DNA from: Alkalibacterium gilvum
GTDB taxonomy: Bacteria; Bacillota; Bacilli; Lactobacillales; Carnobacteriaceae_A
Direction of reading: 5' to 3'
DNA: 34,116 bases
Assembly (NCBI RefSeq): GCF_900109085.1
Contig: NZ_FNYW01000022.1
Coordinates: 1 to 34,116 of the forward strand
Numbering within the stretch: position 1 is the first letter of the stretch; each line of letters starts with the position of its first letter. A program made the translations under genes and the position numbers. A model generated the notes under the pieces. The model saw only the letters and a program-made list of their open reading frames with translations, was not told the DNA's origin and did no database searches. Below are positions 17,348 through 28,886 of this stretch, piece by piece.

Positions 17348-18382
17348 TTATTTTAATTGGTTTAAATATAAAAGAGCATCATCAATATTTTTAACAGGAA
17401 CAATTTCCATATCAGTATCTATATCCTCAGCTGTTTCAAGTGCTGTTTCATAATTAGATTTTAAATCAGGATATTGTCCCAATATTTGTTCATCGATTTC
17501 ATCATCCGGTGCGAAGAAAATTTCAGCTCCTTCTTCATCTGCAGCCACAATTTTCTTATCTATACCACCAATACGTCCAACGTCTCCGTTCTCAGCGATT
17601 GTACCTGTACCTGCGACAGTTAAGTCAGTATCAAAGTCTTCAACAAGCATTCTATAAATCTGAAGTGAGAACATAAGCCCAGCAGAAGGACCTCCAATGC
17701 TCCCAGCATCTATTGATACCTTAGGAGAAGTAGTGACTGAGGATTGTGTAACCAAAGTAATTCCTATGCCTGGTTTCCCAGTTTCTTCAATCTTGGTGAG
17801 ATCACCACTTATCTCCTCTATTTTATCTCCTCTACTAATTGTAAGGGTAACTGTATCATCTACAGATTGAGTACTTACATAGTCTATAAATTCATCAGTG
17901 TTTTTAAATGTTCTGTCGTTAATTTGTGTAATACTATCCCCCATTTCTAACCTATCATAGAAATCGGAATCTTCTGACACTGACATGACATAAACACCTT
18001 CATAATCAATATTATACGTTAAATCTGCTGCATTAAAGGCTGCAGATTTGGCAGTATCGATCGAGTAATTCATATAATAATTTTGGAGTTTTCGATATTC
18101 GTCATAATCATCATATTTTCCTAACAATTCATCTTCGCTTACGATAGAGTGATAGGGTAGAAACTGGAAAAGTGATGAGAATGGCGTCGCTTGAAACATT
18201 TCTACAGTCGTCAACATATATTGACTCCCAGTCTCATCAGTTTCTCCATCCACTAGAACTTTATCATTGATTACTACAGCACTTCCGGGTCTCTCGACAA
18301 AATATGGAATCGGTAATAAAAACAGTAAATAAACTATGAGACCTGAAAGAATGGCTTTAAGGATAAAACGTTTTTTATTCAT
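17348..18382 (-). CDS. sepM: SepM/YlbL-type PDZ-Lon membrane serine protease
   Basis: A protein of about 344 aa with one N-terminal membrane anchor, a PDZ domain (about residues 120-195) and a C-terminal Lon-type (S16) protease domain. The catalytic serine lies in 'GGPSAGLMFSL' (about 233) and the lysine in 'GGIDKKIVAA' (about 276). Family members cut membrane-proximal peptides: SepM of Streptococcus mutans trims the competence pheromone, and YlbL of Bacillus degrades a division inhibitor. The substrate here is unknown. The longest frame starts at a GTG at 18394 overlapping coaD. The ATG at 18382, eight bases after AGGGTGA and one base past the coaD stop, is the more likely start. Confidence 0.88.
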   Translation of the reverse strand: MNKKRFILKAILSGLIVYLLFLLPIPYFVERPGSAVVINDKVLVDGETDETGSQYMLTTVEMFQATPFSSLFQFLPYHSIVSEDELLGKYDDYDEYRKLQNYYMNYSIDTAKSAAFNAADLTYNIDYEGVYVMSVSEDSDFYDRLEMGDSITQINDRTFKNTDEFIDYVSTQSVDDTVTLTISRGDKIEEISGDLTKIEETGKPGIGITLVTQSSVTTSPKVSIDAGSIGGPSAGLMFSLQIYRMLVEDFDTDLTVAGTGTIAENGDVGRIGGIDKKIVAADEEGAEIFFAPDDEIDEQILGQYPDLKSNYETALETAEDIDTDMEIVPVKNIDDALLYLNQLK

Positions 18383-18383
18383 T

Positions 18384-18878
18384 TTAAACGTCACCCTGTT
18401 TCATCGCTTTTTTTAAGTTTTTTTCTACATAAGGTGGAATAAGTTGTCCGACGTTTCCTCCATAGTAAGCAATCTCTTTCACCATGGTAGAACTAATATG
18501 TTGATATTTTGGTTCAGAGAAAAAACATAGTGTTTCTATTTTTTCATCCTGGATTGCGTTTAAATTGGCGATATCTCGTTCATACTCGAAATCTTTAACT
18601 GAGCGAATGGCTCGGATTAATATGTCAACATCATAATTCCTTGCCACTTCAACTGTCAACCCATCATAAACAATAGCTTGACAATTTACGATTCCTCTAT
18701 CCTTTAAACTGTTATTAATCATTTCTAGGCGCTCTTGATCAGTAAACAAGTACGTCTTTTTCGTGCTTGCACTTACCACGATAATTAATTCATCTGTTAA
18801 CTTTGATGCTCGCTCAATTATGTCTAAATGTCCATAAGTTAATGGATCAAAACTTCCAGCAAACAATGCTCTTTTCAT
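18384..18878 (-). CDS. coaD: Pantetheine-phosphate adenylyltransferase
   Basis: The 164-aa CoaD joins ATP and 4'-phosphopantetheine to give dephospho-CoA, the fourth step of CoA synthesis. The nucleotidyltransferase signature 'GSFDPLTYGHLDII' with T14-x-G-H17 is present. 'LIRAIRSVKDFEYE' (about 88-101) and the C-terminal 'ISSTMVKEIA' are also visible. Its ATG shares one base with the rsmD stop (18878), so the two are translationally coupled. Confidence 0.96.
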   Translation of the reverse strand: MKRALFAGSFDPLTYGHLDIIERASKLTDELIIVVSASTKKTYLFTDQERLEMINNSLKDRGIVNCQAIVYDGLTVEVARNYDVDILIRAIRSVKDFEYERDIANLNAIQDEKIETLCFFSEPKYQHISSTMVKEIAYYGGNVGQLIPPYVEKNLKKAMKQGDV

Positions 18879-19435
18879 TAGCGTGTCACCTTCTCAAAAA
18901 CAATAACCCGTGTGGTCCCGTATATTTTATCTTTTATTAATTCTAGAGAATCATCTTGAAGCGTTATAGTATCCTCTTTGTCTATTTCACATACAATAAT
19001 TGACTGTTCTTTTAATAATTTATAGCCTATTAGTTTTGATAATGTTTTTTCCAAATCAATTTTACCATAAGGCGGATCAAGAAATACGAGGTCAAAAGTT
19101 TCCTCTGCCTGTCTCAATCTTTCTAGAGCAATGCCATCTTTTTCTTTCCAGACAATAAATTTTTGAGGCTGTTTAGTTATTTCGATGTTTTCATTGATTG
19201 TCTTGACAGATTGATAATTATTATCCACAAGATAAGCTAAATCCATACCTCTTGATACAGCCTCTATTCCTAGTGCCCCGCTTCCTGAGTATAGATCTAA
19301 TACATGCCCCTCCTCAAAGTAAGGACCAATCATATGAAATAAAGACTCTTTAACTTTATCTGATGTTGGACGTGTGTTTAGCCCTGATATCGTTTTAAGC
19401 TTTCTTCCACCATATTCCCCTGATATAATTCTCAT
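18878..19435 (-). CDS. rsmD: 16S rRNA (guanine(966)-N(2))-methyltransferase
   Basis: A 185-aa Rossmann-fold methyltransferase. The N-terminal 'MRIISGEYGGRKLKT' and 'TRPTSDKVKESLFHM' are RsmD hallmarks. The SAM site is 'VLDLYSGSGALGIEA' near 45-59, and the catalytic motif is 'LVFLDPPYG' near 116-124. It methylates G966 of 16S rRNA in the 30S subunit. It lies 19 bases after ylbG and overlaps coaD by one base; rsmD-coaD is a widely conserved pair. Confidence 0.94.
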   Translation of the reverse strand: MRIISGEYGGRKLKTISGLNTRPTSDKVKESLFHMIGPYFEEGHVLDLYSGSGALGIEAVSRGMDLAYLVDNNYQSVKTINENIEITKQPQKFIVWKEKDGIALERLRQAEETFDLVFLDPPYGKIDLEKTLSKLIGYKLLKEQSIIVCEIDKEDTITLQDDSLELIKDKIYGTTRVIVFEKVTR

Positions 19436-19454
19436 ACATTTTCATCCTTCATCA

Positions 19455-19763
19455 TTAATTGAAAATACTTTTTATTAAACTATCCTCTTCATCCTCTTTA
19501 GATAAAGCTCTTACCTCATCCAATACGCCATCGAATGTATCTGGCATATCACAACGGTATGATTTTTCAACCTTTCTTACAAAGTGTTGTTTGGATATAG
19601 TACTAGCCATTGTTTCTGCTTGCTCACGGTCGACATAAATAATAGCATAATTCATATTTTTTGATACAAAATGAACGAGTCCATATCGTTTTAATTTATT
19701 GATATACTTTGTGGTATAGAGCCAGACAACTAATCCTGCTCTAGATCTTTTTTCTTGTTCCAA
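19455..19763 (-). CDS. ylbG: YlbG-like protein (UPF0298)
   Basis: A protein of about 102 aa found almost only in Firmicutes, typically just ahead of rsmD. Conserved stretches include 'RAGLVVWLYTTKYINKLKRYGLVHFVSKNMNYAIIYVD' and 'FVRKVEKSYRCDMPDTFDG'. Its biochemical function is unknown. The frame stays open to 19838, but that extension runs through the typA terminator. The TTG at 19763 follows GAAGGTG with normal spacing and is the better start. Confidence 0.88.
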   Translation of the reverse strand: MEQEKRSRAGLVVWLYTTKYINKLKRYGLVHFVSKNMNYAIIYVDREQAETMASTISKQHFVRKVEKSYRCDMPDTFDGVLDEVRALSKEDEEDSLIKSIFN

Positions 19764-19796
19764 ATTTTCACCTTCTTTTGTTTTAATTATTATAAC

Positions 19797-19827
19797 AAAA
19801 AACCCCTCTAAATGAGAGGGGTTTTTT
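19797..19827 (-). terminator. Terminator of typA
   Basis: AAAAAACCCCTCT and AGAGGGGTTTTTT form a perfect stem around AAATG, with T-runs on both strands. It lies between typA and ylbG. Confidence 0.93.
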
Positions 19828-19891
19828 AACAGGTTCATATTCGTTGAAAACGCGCTAATATTAAAGTTAACTATTTTATTTAAACTAAACT

Positions 19892-21727
19892 TTAGCTTTT
19901 ATTTGAACGCTTAGCTGCTTTTTCACGTTCATTTTTATTTAGAACTTTTTTTCTTAGTCTGATAGATTCAGGTGTTACTTCACAAAATTCATCGTCAGCA
20001 AGAAATTCCAGGGATTCTTCAAGAGTCATAACACGTGGACGCTTGATAACATTTGTCTGGTCTTTATTAGCCGAACGAACATTAGTCTTTTGTTTTTCTT
20101 TTGTGACGTTTACAGCAATATCATTATCTCTATTATGTTGACCGACAATCATACCTTCGTATATCTCTGTTCCCGGTTCAACAAAAATTGTCCCACGGTC
20201 TTCCAAGTTCATTATACTATACGTAGTAGCTGCGCCATTTTCCATAGAAACAAGTGCTCCATAACGACGCTCACCTGTCTTACCTTGAATTAACGGTAAA
20301 TACTGATCAAACGTATGGTTCATAATGCCATAGCCGTGTGTTATAGATAAAAAGTCATTAGTAAAACCAATTAATCCACGAGCAGGAGCTAGGAATGTCA
20401 AACGAACTTGGCCATTCCCCGTGTGAACCATGTCTTGCATCTCACCTTTTCTCTGACTTAGATTCTCTATAACAGAACCCATGTACTCTTCAGGTGTATC
20501 TATTTGTACACGTTCAAAAGGTTCACATTTTACACCATCAATTTCTTTTACGATGACTTCTGGTTTTGATACTTGTAGTTCAAAACCTTCACGACGTAGG
20601 TTTTCAATTAAGATAGAAAGATGCAATTCTCCTCTACCAGAGACAACCCAAGCATCAGGTGATTCTGTTTGCTCTACGCGTAAAGATACATCCGTTTGTA
20701 ACTGCATCATAAGGCGCTCTTCAATTTTTCTAGAAGTTATCCATTTACCTTCTCTACCTGCGAATGGCGAATTGTTAACTAAAAACGTCATCTGTAACGT
20801 AGGTTCATCAATATGGAGTATTGGTAAAGGATCAACGTGATCAGCTGGTGTCACTGTTTCTCCTACAAAGATATCTTCAAATCCTGAAACAGCAATCAAA
20901 TCGCCCGCTTTTGCTTCTTCAATCTCCATTCGCTCAAGTCCAAAGAAACCAAATAATTTTGTTACACGGAAATTCTTTGTAGAGCCATCTAGCTTACTCA
21001 ATGTAACGTTGTCTCCGACTTTTATTTTACCTCGGAAGACTCTACCAACACCGATTCGTCCAACGTAATCGTTATAATCAAGTAAAGAAACCTGAAATTG
21101 TAATGGTTCATCACTATTATCAATAGGTGCAGGAATCTCTTTTAAAATACTATCGAAAACAGGTTCCATTGTATCTTGCTGATCTTCTGCTTTGTCAGAC
21201 ATACTACTTGTCCCATTGATAGCTGATGCATAAATAACAGGGAATTCTAGTTGGTCTTCATCTGCATCTAATTCGATAAGCAAGTCAACAACTTCGTCAA
21301 CAACTTCTGCGGGTCTAGCGGTTTCCTTATCTATTTTATTAACAACAACTATCGGTATTAATTTCATTTCAAGTGCTTTTTTTAGAACAAAGCGTGTTTG
21401 CGGCATGGTTCCTTCATATGCGTCAACGACAAGGATAACCCCATCCACCATTTTCATTATACGCTCAACTTCTCCACCGAAGTCGGCGTGTCCAGGCGTG
21501 TCCAATATATTGATGTTGTGGTCTTTATATTTTACAGCTGTATTTTTCGCAAGAATAGTTATGCCACGCTCTTTTTCAATATCATTCGAGTCCATGGCTC
21601 TTTCATTCAATTCGTTATGGGCGTCTAATGTCTCAGACTGCTTAAGCAATTCGTCCACCAAAGTTGTTTTACCATGGTCAACGTGTGCTATAATTGCAAC
21701 GTTTCTTATATCTTCTCTAATTTTCAT
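19892..21727 (-). CDS. typA: Translational GTPase TypA/BipA
   Basis: A 611-aa ribosome-associated GTPase of the EF-G type that helps ribosome assembly and growth under stress. It shows G1 'AHVDHGKTTL', 'DTPGHADFGGEVERI' (G3), 'VVNKID' (G4), beta-barrel domain II, two EF-G-like alpha/beta domains, and the BipA-specific C-terminal domain ('RPRVMTLEESLEFLADDEFCEVTPESIRLRK'). The open frame reaches 21877, but the conserved MKIREDIRN begins at the ATG at 21727, after GGAGG. The leader upstream carries a terminator-like hairpin. Confidence 0.96.
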   Translation of the reverse strand: MKIREDIRNVAIIAHVDHGKTTLVDELLKQSETLDAHNELNERAMDSNDIEKERGITILAKNTAVKYKDHNINILDTPGHADFGGEVERIMKMVDGVILVVDAYEGTMPQTRFVLKKALEMKLIPIVVVNKIDKETARPAEVVDEVVDLLIELDADEDQLEFPVIYASAINGTSSMSDKAEDQQDTMEPVFDSILKEIPAPIDNSDEPLQFQVSLLDYNDYVGRIGVGRVFRGKIKVGDNVTLSKLDGSTKNFRVTKLFGFFGLERMEIEEAKAGDLIAVSGFEDIFVGETVTPADHVDPLPILHIDEPTLQMTFLVNNSPFAGREGKWITSRKIEERLMMQLQTDVSLRVEQTESPDAWVVSGRGELHLSILIENLRREGFELQVSKPEVIVKEIDGVKCEPFERVQIDTPEEYMGSVIENLSQRKGEMQDMVHTGNGQVRLTFLAPARGLIGFTNDFLSITHGYGIMNHTFDQYLPLIQGKTGERRYGALVSMENGAATTYSIMNLEDRGTIFVEPGTEIYEGMIVGQHNRDNDIAVNVTKEKQKTNVRSANKDQTNVIKRPRVMTLEESLEFLADDEFCEVTPESIRLRKKVLNKNEREKAAKRSNKS

Positions 21728-21807
21728 TTTATTCCTCCAAATTCGATACTTATAGAATCTAATTAATCTGCCAACCGTTTCATAGAACTTTTCATTACGT
21801 TCATCAT

Positions 21808-21912
21808 AAAAAGCACTTATTCTTGATAGATTCACACTCAAGAATAAATGCTCTCCAATTATTCTATATAGTCGCACAAGGTATTATAACAGTAATATAA
21901 ACTTAATTACAA
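21808..21912 (-). promoter_or_regulatory. typA promoter and terminator-like leader hairpin
   Basis: A promoter-like pair on the - strand, TTGTAA (21907-21912) and TATAAT (21883-21888) with an 18-base spacer, overlaps the gap just after the upstream phosphatase gene. Downstream of it a 14-bp stem, GCATTTATTCTTGA with TCAAGAATAAGTGC (21838-21851 with 21813-21826), ends in TTTTT. The hairpin is therefore either the phosphatase terminator or an attenuator inside the typA leader. Confidence 0.55.
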
Positions 21913-21926
21913 GTTAAACCTGCTTA

Positions 21927-22706
21927 TTAATTTATAATAGCCATTATTTCTTTGTGAGCTTTAGGAACGGCAAAAACAATATCATTGTTATCTAGTAAAT
22001 TTATCGGCTCATTATTAAATTGTGTAGCCTTCAAGCCAAGCTCCTCCATAAATAAAATTCCCGGTGCAACATCCCAAGGCTTCAAATTGGTAGCTATGTA
22101 AGCCACGATACTTCCCTTAGCTACCTCAACTGTTTCTAAGCCAGCAGAACCAATCAGCCTTAGACCTAAACTTTTTCTAGTCACTTTTCGAATATCTTTA
22201 TATCTGTCCTTTGTTAATATACTCGAGTTAGTAGCTAGCAGTCCTTCTCCTAGAGAACGATTACTAGGTGGTTCTATCGGTTGCTCGTTACAAGTAACGC
22301 CTATATCCTTAATTGCTGTATACAACCTGTCTAAAGGAACATCATAAATATAACTTTGTACAGGCATTCCCTCTTCATAAACAGCTATCATCAAAGCAAA
22401 GTTTTCATTCTGTAACACAAAATTTAATGTGCCATCGATGGGGTCCACCAACCAAACAGTACCATGCATTTCACTCACAGTATCCCCGAAGCCCTCTTCA
22501 CCTACTATGCGATCATTCTTATATCCCCTACGTATTCTTTCAATTAATTCTTTTTCAACCCACTTATCCATATTAGTTACTAAATCATTAGGTGTCGTCT
22601 TCTGTTCAACCTTTAAGTTAGACTTTTGTTCATTCTTGATATTCTGACTTATTTCAAAGATCCATTTTTTAATTGCTCTATCTCTATTTAGTCTTTCTTC
22701 CATCAT
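21927..22706 (-). CDS. Inositol monophosphatase family protein
   Basis: A 259-aa Mg2+/Li+-sensitive phosphatase of the IMPase superfamily. Metal ligands are visible in 'VGEEGFG' (E70/E71), 'WLVDPIDGTLNF' (D88, D91) and the C-terminal 'KPWDVAPG'. Its substrate in this organism is not evident. Firmicute relatives hydrolyse inositol phosphates, other sugar phosphates or NADP, and motif reading alone does not decide. It lies upstream of typA, a common Firmicute arrangement. The start follows GAGGA. Confidence 0.88.
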   Translation of the reverse strand: MMEERLNRDRAIKKWIFEISQNIKNEQKSNLKVEQKTTPNDLVTNMDKWVEKELIERIRRGYKNDRIVGEEGFGDTVSEMHGTVWLVDPIDGTLNFVLQNENFALMIAVYEEGMPVQSYIYDVPLDRLYTAIKDIGVTCNEQPIEPPSNRSLGEGLLATNSSILTKDRYKDIRKVTRKSLGLRLIGSAGLETVEVAKGSIVAYIATNLKPWDVAPGILFMEELGLKATQFNNEPINLLDNNDIVFAVPKAHKEIMAIIN

Positions 22707-22763
22707 ACTAATTCCTCATTTCATAGCTCTAAACTAGAGTTTTTCAATAACACGACACTTGTA

Positions 22764-22809
22764 AAAAAAACTGGAGATCCTAGGCATAAGCTTAGAGAAT
22801 CTCCAGTTC
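22764..22809 (-). terminator. Terminator of the pdh operon
   Basis: On the - strand AACTGGAGAT pairs with ATCTCCAGTT, with a large inner loop containing partial pairing, and is followed by eight T. It lies 10 bases beyond the pdhD stop. Confidence 0.9.
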
Positions 22810-22818
22810 TGAAGTGTT

Positions 22819-24225
22819 TTACATGTGTATAGGTAGACCTAAAGCAGCTTCTGAGGCATCCATAACTACTTCCCCAAGTGAAGGGTGTCCATGGATTGTT
22901 AATGCGATATCTTCCGCATTTAAACCACTCTCGATAGCTAAACCAAGTTCAGCTATGATATCAGATGCGCTGACTCCAGCGACTTGAGCGCCTATAATAA
23001 CATCATCTTCTTTAGTTGTTATTAGTCTAATAAAGCCTTCTGTAGCATTTAATGACAAAGCACGACCATTACCACCCATGAAGAATTTAGTAACTTTGAT
23101 ATCTAATTCGTGCTCTTTTGCTTCACTTTCAGTATAACCTACTGACGCAATCTCTGGATCTGTAAATGCGACTGCTGGTAAAGCACGGTAATCTACAGCA
23201 ACTTTTTTACCTGAGATAGCTTCAGCAGCTATTTTAGCTTCGTAACTAGCCTTATGTGCAAGGGCAGGACCGGGCACAACATCACCAATAGCGTAGATAC
23301 TTTCAACGCTTGTTCGTCCTTGTCTGTTTACTTGTATCAAACCACGTTCGTCCATCTCAACGCCTGCTTGTTCAAGCCCAAGGTCTTCTGTGTTTGGCTT
23401 ACGTCCAACTGTAACTAATACATAGTCTACATCAAGTGTTTGTTCTTCACCATTTGTTTCATATGTTACAGATACGCCATCCTCTTTAACCTTTGATTCT
23501 TTTGCCATTGCGTTAGTAATGATATTAACGCCACGTTTTTTGAAATTTTTCTCTACAATTTTGACCATATCTTTGTCAAAACCATTTAAGATTGAAGGAA
23601 GTCCTTCTAAAATAGTTATTTCAGTCCCCAAATTAGCATAAACACCAGCTAATTCAGATCCGATGTATCCTCCACCAACAATAGCCATCTTCTTAGGTAT
23701 TTCAGTTAAGCTCAATGCACCAGTAGAGTCTAGTACACGATCACTGAATTTAAATCCTGGAATTTCAATTGGGTGACTACCCGTTGCAACAATTGCGTTT
23801 TCAAAGGAATACGTTTGAGCACTATCTTCAGTCATAACACGCATAGTGTTTTCATCATTGAAAAAGGCTTCCCCACGTAAAATTTCAACTTTGTTCTTTT
23901 TAAGAAGGCCTTCAACACCCTTTGTCAACTTACTGACAACTTGGTTGTTCTTCCATTCTTGTGTTTTTTTGAAATCAATTTCAACATTTTCAGTTGTTAC
24001 ACCGAATATAGATGAATCAAGTGATTCTTGATATTTATGACCAGCAGTAATTAGTGCCTTTGAAGGGATACATCCTACGTTTAAGCACACACCGCCTATA
24101 GCGTCTTTTTCAACAATAGCTACTTTTTGGCCCATTTGTGCAGCACGAATAGCTGCAACATATCCACCAGGACCCGAACCAACAACTACTGTATCTAGTT
24201 CAATTGCGAAATCTCCTACTACCAT
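22819..24225 (-). CDS. pdhD: Dihydrolipoyl dehydrogenase (E3)
   Basis: The 468-aa flavoenzyme reoxidises dihydrolipoyl-E2 with NAD+. It shows the FAD-binding '[19 protein letters not shown]', the redox disulphide '[13 protein letters not shown]' (C47, C52), the NAD-binding '[20 protein letters not shown]', the FAD motif 'IYAIGDVV' and the active-site 'HGHPSLGE' near the C-terminus. There is no N-terminal lipoyl domain, unlike some LAB E3 proteins. It is the last gene of the pdh operon, 12 bases after pdhC, with the ribosome site AAGGTGA. Confidence 0.96.
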   Translation of the reverse strand: MVVGDFAIELDTVVVGSGPGGYVAAIRAAQMGQKVAIVEKDAIGGVCLNVGCIPSKALITAGHKYQESLDSSIFGVTTENVEIDFKKTQEWKNNQVVSKLTKGVEGLLKKNKVEILRGEAFFNDENTMRVMTEDSAQTYSFENAIVATGSHPIEIPGFKFSDRVLDSTGALSLTEIPKKMAIVGGGYIGSELAGVYANLGTEITILEGLPSILNGFDKDMVKIVEKNFKKRGVNIITNAMAKESKVKEDGVSVTYETNGEEQTLDVDYVLVTVGRKPNTEDLGLEQAGVEMDERGLIQVNRQGRTSVESIYAIGDVVPGPALAHKASYEAKIAAEAISGKKVAVDYRALPAVAFTDPEIASVGYTESEAKEHELDIKVTKFFMGGNGRALSLNATEGFIRLITTKEDDVIIGAQVAGVSASDIIAELGLAIESGLNAEDIALTIHGHPSLGEVVMDASEAALGLPIHM

Positions 24226-24237
24226 TTATGAATCACC

Positions 24238-25533
24238 TTATCCTTCCATTAATAATAACTCAGGATCTGCTAAGAGGCGTTTTAATTCATTCATTGCTTT
24301 TTGGCCAGTAGCGCCATCGATTACTCGATGATCAAAGACTAGTGACAATGCAAGCATTGGTGCCGCTTCAACTTCTCCTTGGTCATTTACGATTGCTTTT
24401 TTAGCGATACGTCCAACACCTAAAATAGCAACTTCTGGATGATTGATGATTGGTGTGAACCAACCGCCACCAACAGAACCGATATTAGAAATTGAAATTG
24501 ATCCATCAGCCATATCGCTTGATTTCAATTTACCTTCATGAGCTTTAGTTCCTAATTCAGTAATTTCAGAAGCAATGTTAAACATTGATTTTTTATCAGC
24601 GTCTGAAACAACAGGTACATAGAGACCTTGTTCAGTATCAGCAGCTATACCAATGTTGAAGTAGTTTTTGTAAACCACTTCATCTGTTGTATCATCGATT
24701 GATGAGTTAAGCGCTGGGAATTTCTTCATTACAGAAATAATTGCTTTAACAACATACGGTAAGAATGTTAGTTTAACATCATTTTCAGCTGCGATTGTTT
24801 TGAATTTTGTACGGTGTTCCATTAATTTAGTTACATTTACTTCGTCAAACAACGCAACAGAAGGGATTGTCGTTGTACTGTTGACCATTGCCTTAGCAAT
24901 TGCCTTACGTGTTGTAGACATTTCTTCTCTTGTTTCTTCATCAGAACGACCAGATCTAAATGGTTTAACATCTTTAGATACAACAGATGTTGCTTGTTTT
25001 GATTCTCTTTTTTCGCTTTCTTCAGCTACTGCTACTTCTTCTTCAACGGTCGTTTGTCCACCTTCAAGGTAGTTAGTGATATCCTCACGCGTAACACGAC
25101 CGCCTTTGCCCGTAGCTTGAACTAAGTTGATATCCACATCTTTATCACGTGCAAACTGACGAACAGATGGCATTGCAAGAACACGCTTGTTTGAGCTTGA
25201 TTCTTCTACCGCGTCTTCTTTTGCAGGGTTAGATTCAACTTCTTCTGAAGTCTCCTCAGTTTCTGCAGTAGCGCTATCAGTATCTTCTTCGTGCCCTTCT
25301 GCATCGATTTCTACAATTGGATCTCCCACAGAAGCAACCGTGCCTGGCTCTACTAAGAATTTCTTAATTGTACCATCTACTGGAGATGCTAATTCCTCAA
25401 CTGATTTATCATTTTGGATTTCAGCAATTGAATCTCCTTCTTCAATAGTATCTCCTTCTGAAACTAACCAGCTGACAATTTCGCCTTCAGCCATGCCCTC
25501 TCCAACATCAGGGAGTTTGAATATAAAAGCCAT
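24238..25533 (-). CDS. pdhC: Dihydrolipoamide acetyltransferase (E2)
   Basis: The 431-aa E2 core moves the acetyl group from E1 to CoA. It has a single N-terminal lipoyl domain (residues 1-76, lipoyl-lysine K43 in 'NDKS'), then a linker rich in Glu, Ser and Ala (about 80-115). The E1/E3-binding domain is '[32 protein letters not shown]' (about 120-151), followed by a second linker. The catalytic domain carries '[10 protein letters not shown]' near the end (H402, D406). Many Gram-positive E2s have one or two lipoyl domains; this one has one. Confidence 0.96.
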   Translation of the reverse strand: MAFIFKLPDVGEGMAEGEIVSWLVSEGDTIEEGDSIAEIQNDKSVEELASPVDGTIKKFLVEPGTVASVGDPIVEIDAEGHEEDTDSATAETEETSEEVESNPAKEDAVEESSSNKRVLAMPSVRQFARDKDVDINLVQATGKGGRVTREDITNYLEGGQTTVEEEVAVAEESEKRESKQATSVVSKDVKPFRSGRSDEETREEMSTTRKAIAKAMVNSTTTIPSVALFDEVNVTKLMEHRTKFKTIAAENDVKLTFLPYVVKAIISVMKKFPALNSSIDDTTDEVVYKNYFNIGIAADTEQGLYVPVVSDADKKSMFNIASEITELGTKAHEGKLKSSDMADGSISISNIGSVGGGWFTPIINHPEVAILGVGRIAKKAIVNDQGEVEAAPMLALSLVFDHRVIDGATGQKAMNELKRLLADPELLLMEG

Positions 25534-25618
25534 TGTTATTTCCTTCCCTTCTAAACATCTATTTTTGGAATGTCAAATTAATCTTTTTAATTTTTCAGTA
25601 ACAACTTAAATCATTATA

Positions 25619-26596
25619 TTAAAATTCAGTTGTTTCTTTAATTGCTTTAGTAATATCTTTGGCATTTGGTAACCAAACATTCTCTGCTTGACCAAATGGA
25701 TAAACAGTATCTGGTGCGGATACAAAGTTAATTGGTGCTTCTAATGATAAGATAGCACGCTGAGATACTTCAGAAATCACTGTATTTCCAACACCCGCTT
25801 GACGTTGAGCTTCTTGTACCATAACCATACGGCCTGTTTTTTCTACAGATTTGATGATTGTTTCGTAATCTACTGGAGATACTGTACGTAAGTCAATAAC
25901 TTCAACTGATAGGTTATCTTTTTCTAGTTTTTCAGCTGCTTTTAGTGCTTCTCTTACCATATAGCCATAAGCAACGACTGTAACGTCACTACCTTCTTTG
26001 GCAACAGCAGCCTTACCAAGTGGAACAGTATATTGTTCTTCAGGAACTTCGTCACGGAAAGAACGATATAATTTCATGTGCTCAAGAAATACAACAGGAT
26101 CTTCATCACGAATGGCAGACGTTAATAGTCCTTTTGCGTCATGAGGATTAGATGGGATAACAACTTTAAGTCCTGGAGACTGAGCCATTAATCCTTCCAA
26201 ACTGTCGGCATGCATTTCTGGCGTATGAACACCACCACCAAATGGCGAGCGGATAACGGCAGGTAAATTTAAGTTACCACTCGTACGGTAACGTGTACGT
26301 GCCATTTGACCAACGATAGAATCCATGACTTCAAATATAAAACCGAAGAATTGAATTTCCATGACTGGACGAAATCCTTGAACTGCTAAACCAAAAGCCA
26401 TACCACCAATTCCTGATTCTGCAAGTGGCGTATCATTAACGCGGTTTTCACCATACTTGTCAAAAAGGCCTTGAGTAGCACGGAAAACCCCACCGTTTTT
26501 ACCTACGTCTTCACCGAATAACAGGACTTTCTCATCACGAGACATTTCCTGATCAAGAGCTTCTGTGATTGCTTGAATCATTGTGAGATTCGCCAT
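25619..26596 (-). CDS. pdhB: Pyruvate dehydrogenase E1 component, beta subunit
   Basis: A 325-aa E1-beta. The N-terminal '[39 protein letters not shown]' and '[18 protein letters not shown]' contribute to the TPP site. The C-terminal transketolase domain starts near '[16 protein letters not shown]'. It pairs with PdhA as an alpha2-beta2 heterotetramer and decarboxylates pyruvate. Two bases separate it from pdhA; 85 bases separate it from pdhC. The ribosome site is GGAGAG. Confidence 0.96.
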   Translation of the reverse strand: MANLTMIQAITEALDQEMSRDEKVLLFGEDVGKNGGVFRATQGLFDKYGENRVNDTPLAESGIGGMAFGLAVQGFRPVMEIQFFGFIFEVMDSIVGQMARTRYRTSGNLNLPAVIRSPFGGGVHTPEMHADSLEGLMAQSPGLKVVIPSNPHDAKGLLTSAIRDEDPVVFLEHMKLYRSFRDEVPEEQYTVPLGKAAVAKEGSDVTVVAYGYMVREALKAAEKLEKDNLSVEVIDLRTVSPVDYETIIKSVEKTGRMVMVQEAQRQAGVGNTVISEVSQRAILSLEAPINFVSAPDTVYPFGQAENVWLPNAKDITKAIKETTEF

Positions 26597-26598
26597 GA

Positions 26599-28146
<1,548 letters not shown>

Positions 28147-28722
28147 ATGTTAACAATGAAAAATGTTATTCGCGAAGGACACCCTACTCTACGTAAAGTA
28201 GCAGAGCCAGTAACTTTACCTTTAACTAATGATGAAAAAGAACTAGCTATGGAAATGCTTGATTTTTTAAAAAATAGTCAAGATACAGACATAGCTGAAA
28301 AATATGAGTTAAGACCTGGCGTTGGTATTGCAGCTCCACAATTAAATGTTTCGAAACGGATGATTGCTGTACACGTCCCTTCAGACTTACCTGAAGATAC
28401 AGCCCCTCAATTTAGTGATATTTTGATAAATCCTAGAATCATTAGTCACTCGGTTAAGCAAACATGTCTTTCAGAAGGGGAAGGTTGTTTATCAGTTGAT
28501 CGTGAGGTGCAAGGCTATGTACCAAGAAATAAGCGCATTCGTATCGAGTACTTCGATACCGATGGCAATAAGCATAATAAACGTTTAAAAGATTTCCCTT
28601 CTATAGTAATTCAGCATGAAATCGATCACTTAAATGGAATAATGTTTTTTGATCGTATAGATTCTGACAACCCAATGGCTTTGCCAAAAGATTTAGAGGT
28701 ATTAGGATACGAGGAAGAATAA
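28147..28722 (+). CDS. def: Peptide deformylase (type II)
   Basis: The 191-aa enzyme removes the formyl group from the N-terminal methionine of new proteins. All three metal-site motifs are intact: 'GVGIAAPQ' (58-65), 'EGCLSV' with C114, and 'HEIDH' (157-161). The length and the insertion between motifs I and II (about residues 80-88) fit Gram-positive type II. The start is set by AAGGAGGA about 7 bases before the ATG. It is monocistronic, with its own terminator. Confidence 0.96.
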   Translation: MLTMKNVIREGHPTLRKVAEPVTLPLTNDEKELAMEMLDFLKNSQDTDIAEKYELRPGVGIAAPQLNVSKRMIAVHVPSDLPEDTAPQFSDILINPRIISHSVKQTCLSEGEGCLSVDREVQGYVPRNKRIRIEYFDTDGNKHNKRLKDFPSIVIQHEIDHLNGIMFFDRIDSDNPMALPKDLEVLGYEEE

Positions 28723-28785
28723 TCGTTTAAAAAATGAAAAGTTGAACACTAATTTATTTATTGTTTTCACTTTTAAAATATAAAT

Positions 28786-28839
28786 AAAAACAACTCAACC
28801 TGGCATCTAATTTTTTAGGTGTCAGGTTGAGTTGTTTTT
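28786..28839 (+). terminator. Terminator of def
   Basis: AACAACTCAACCTG pairs with CAGGTTGAGTTGTT, with an extended inner helix containing wobble pairs, and ends in TTTTT. T- and A-runs flank both sides, so it probably also ends the DUF1576 transcript arriving from the other strand. Confidence 0.92.
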
Positions 28840-28886
28840 CATGAAGTATAGGATGCATAATACTTATTGAAAAGTCTCTTATTAAA

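Noticed and set aside
21398-21755. Two overlapping + strand open frames opposite typA
   Set aside because: They are shadows of the conserved GTPase domain, without ribosome sites or recognisable protein features.
25187-25609. 140-codon + strand frame rich in serine, opposite pdhC
   Set aside because: The low-complexity product mirrors the acidic linker and lipoyl domain of E2 on the other strand; no start signals.
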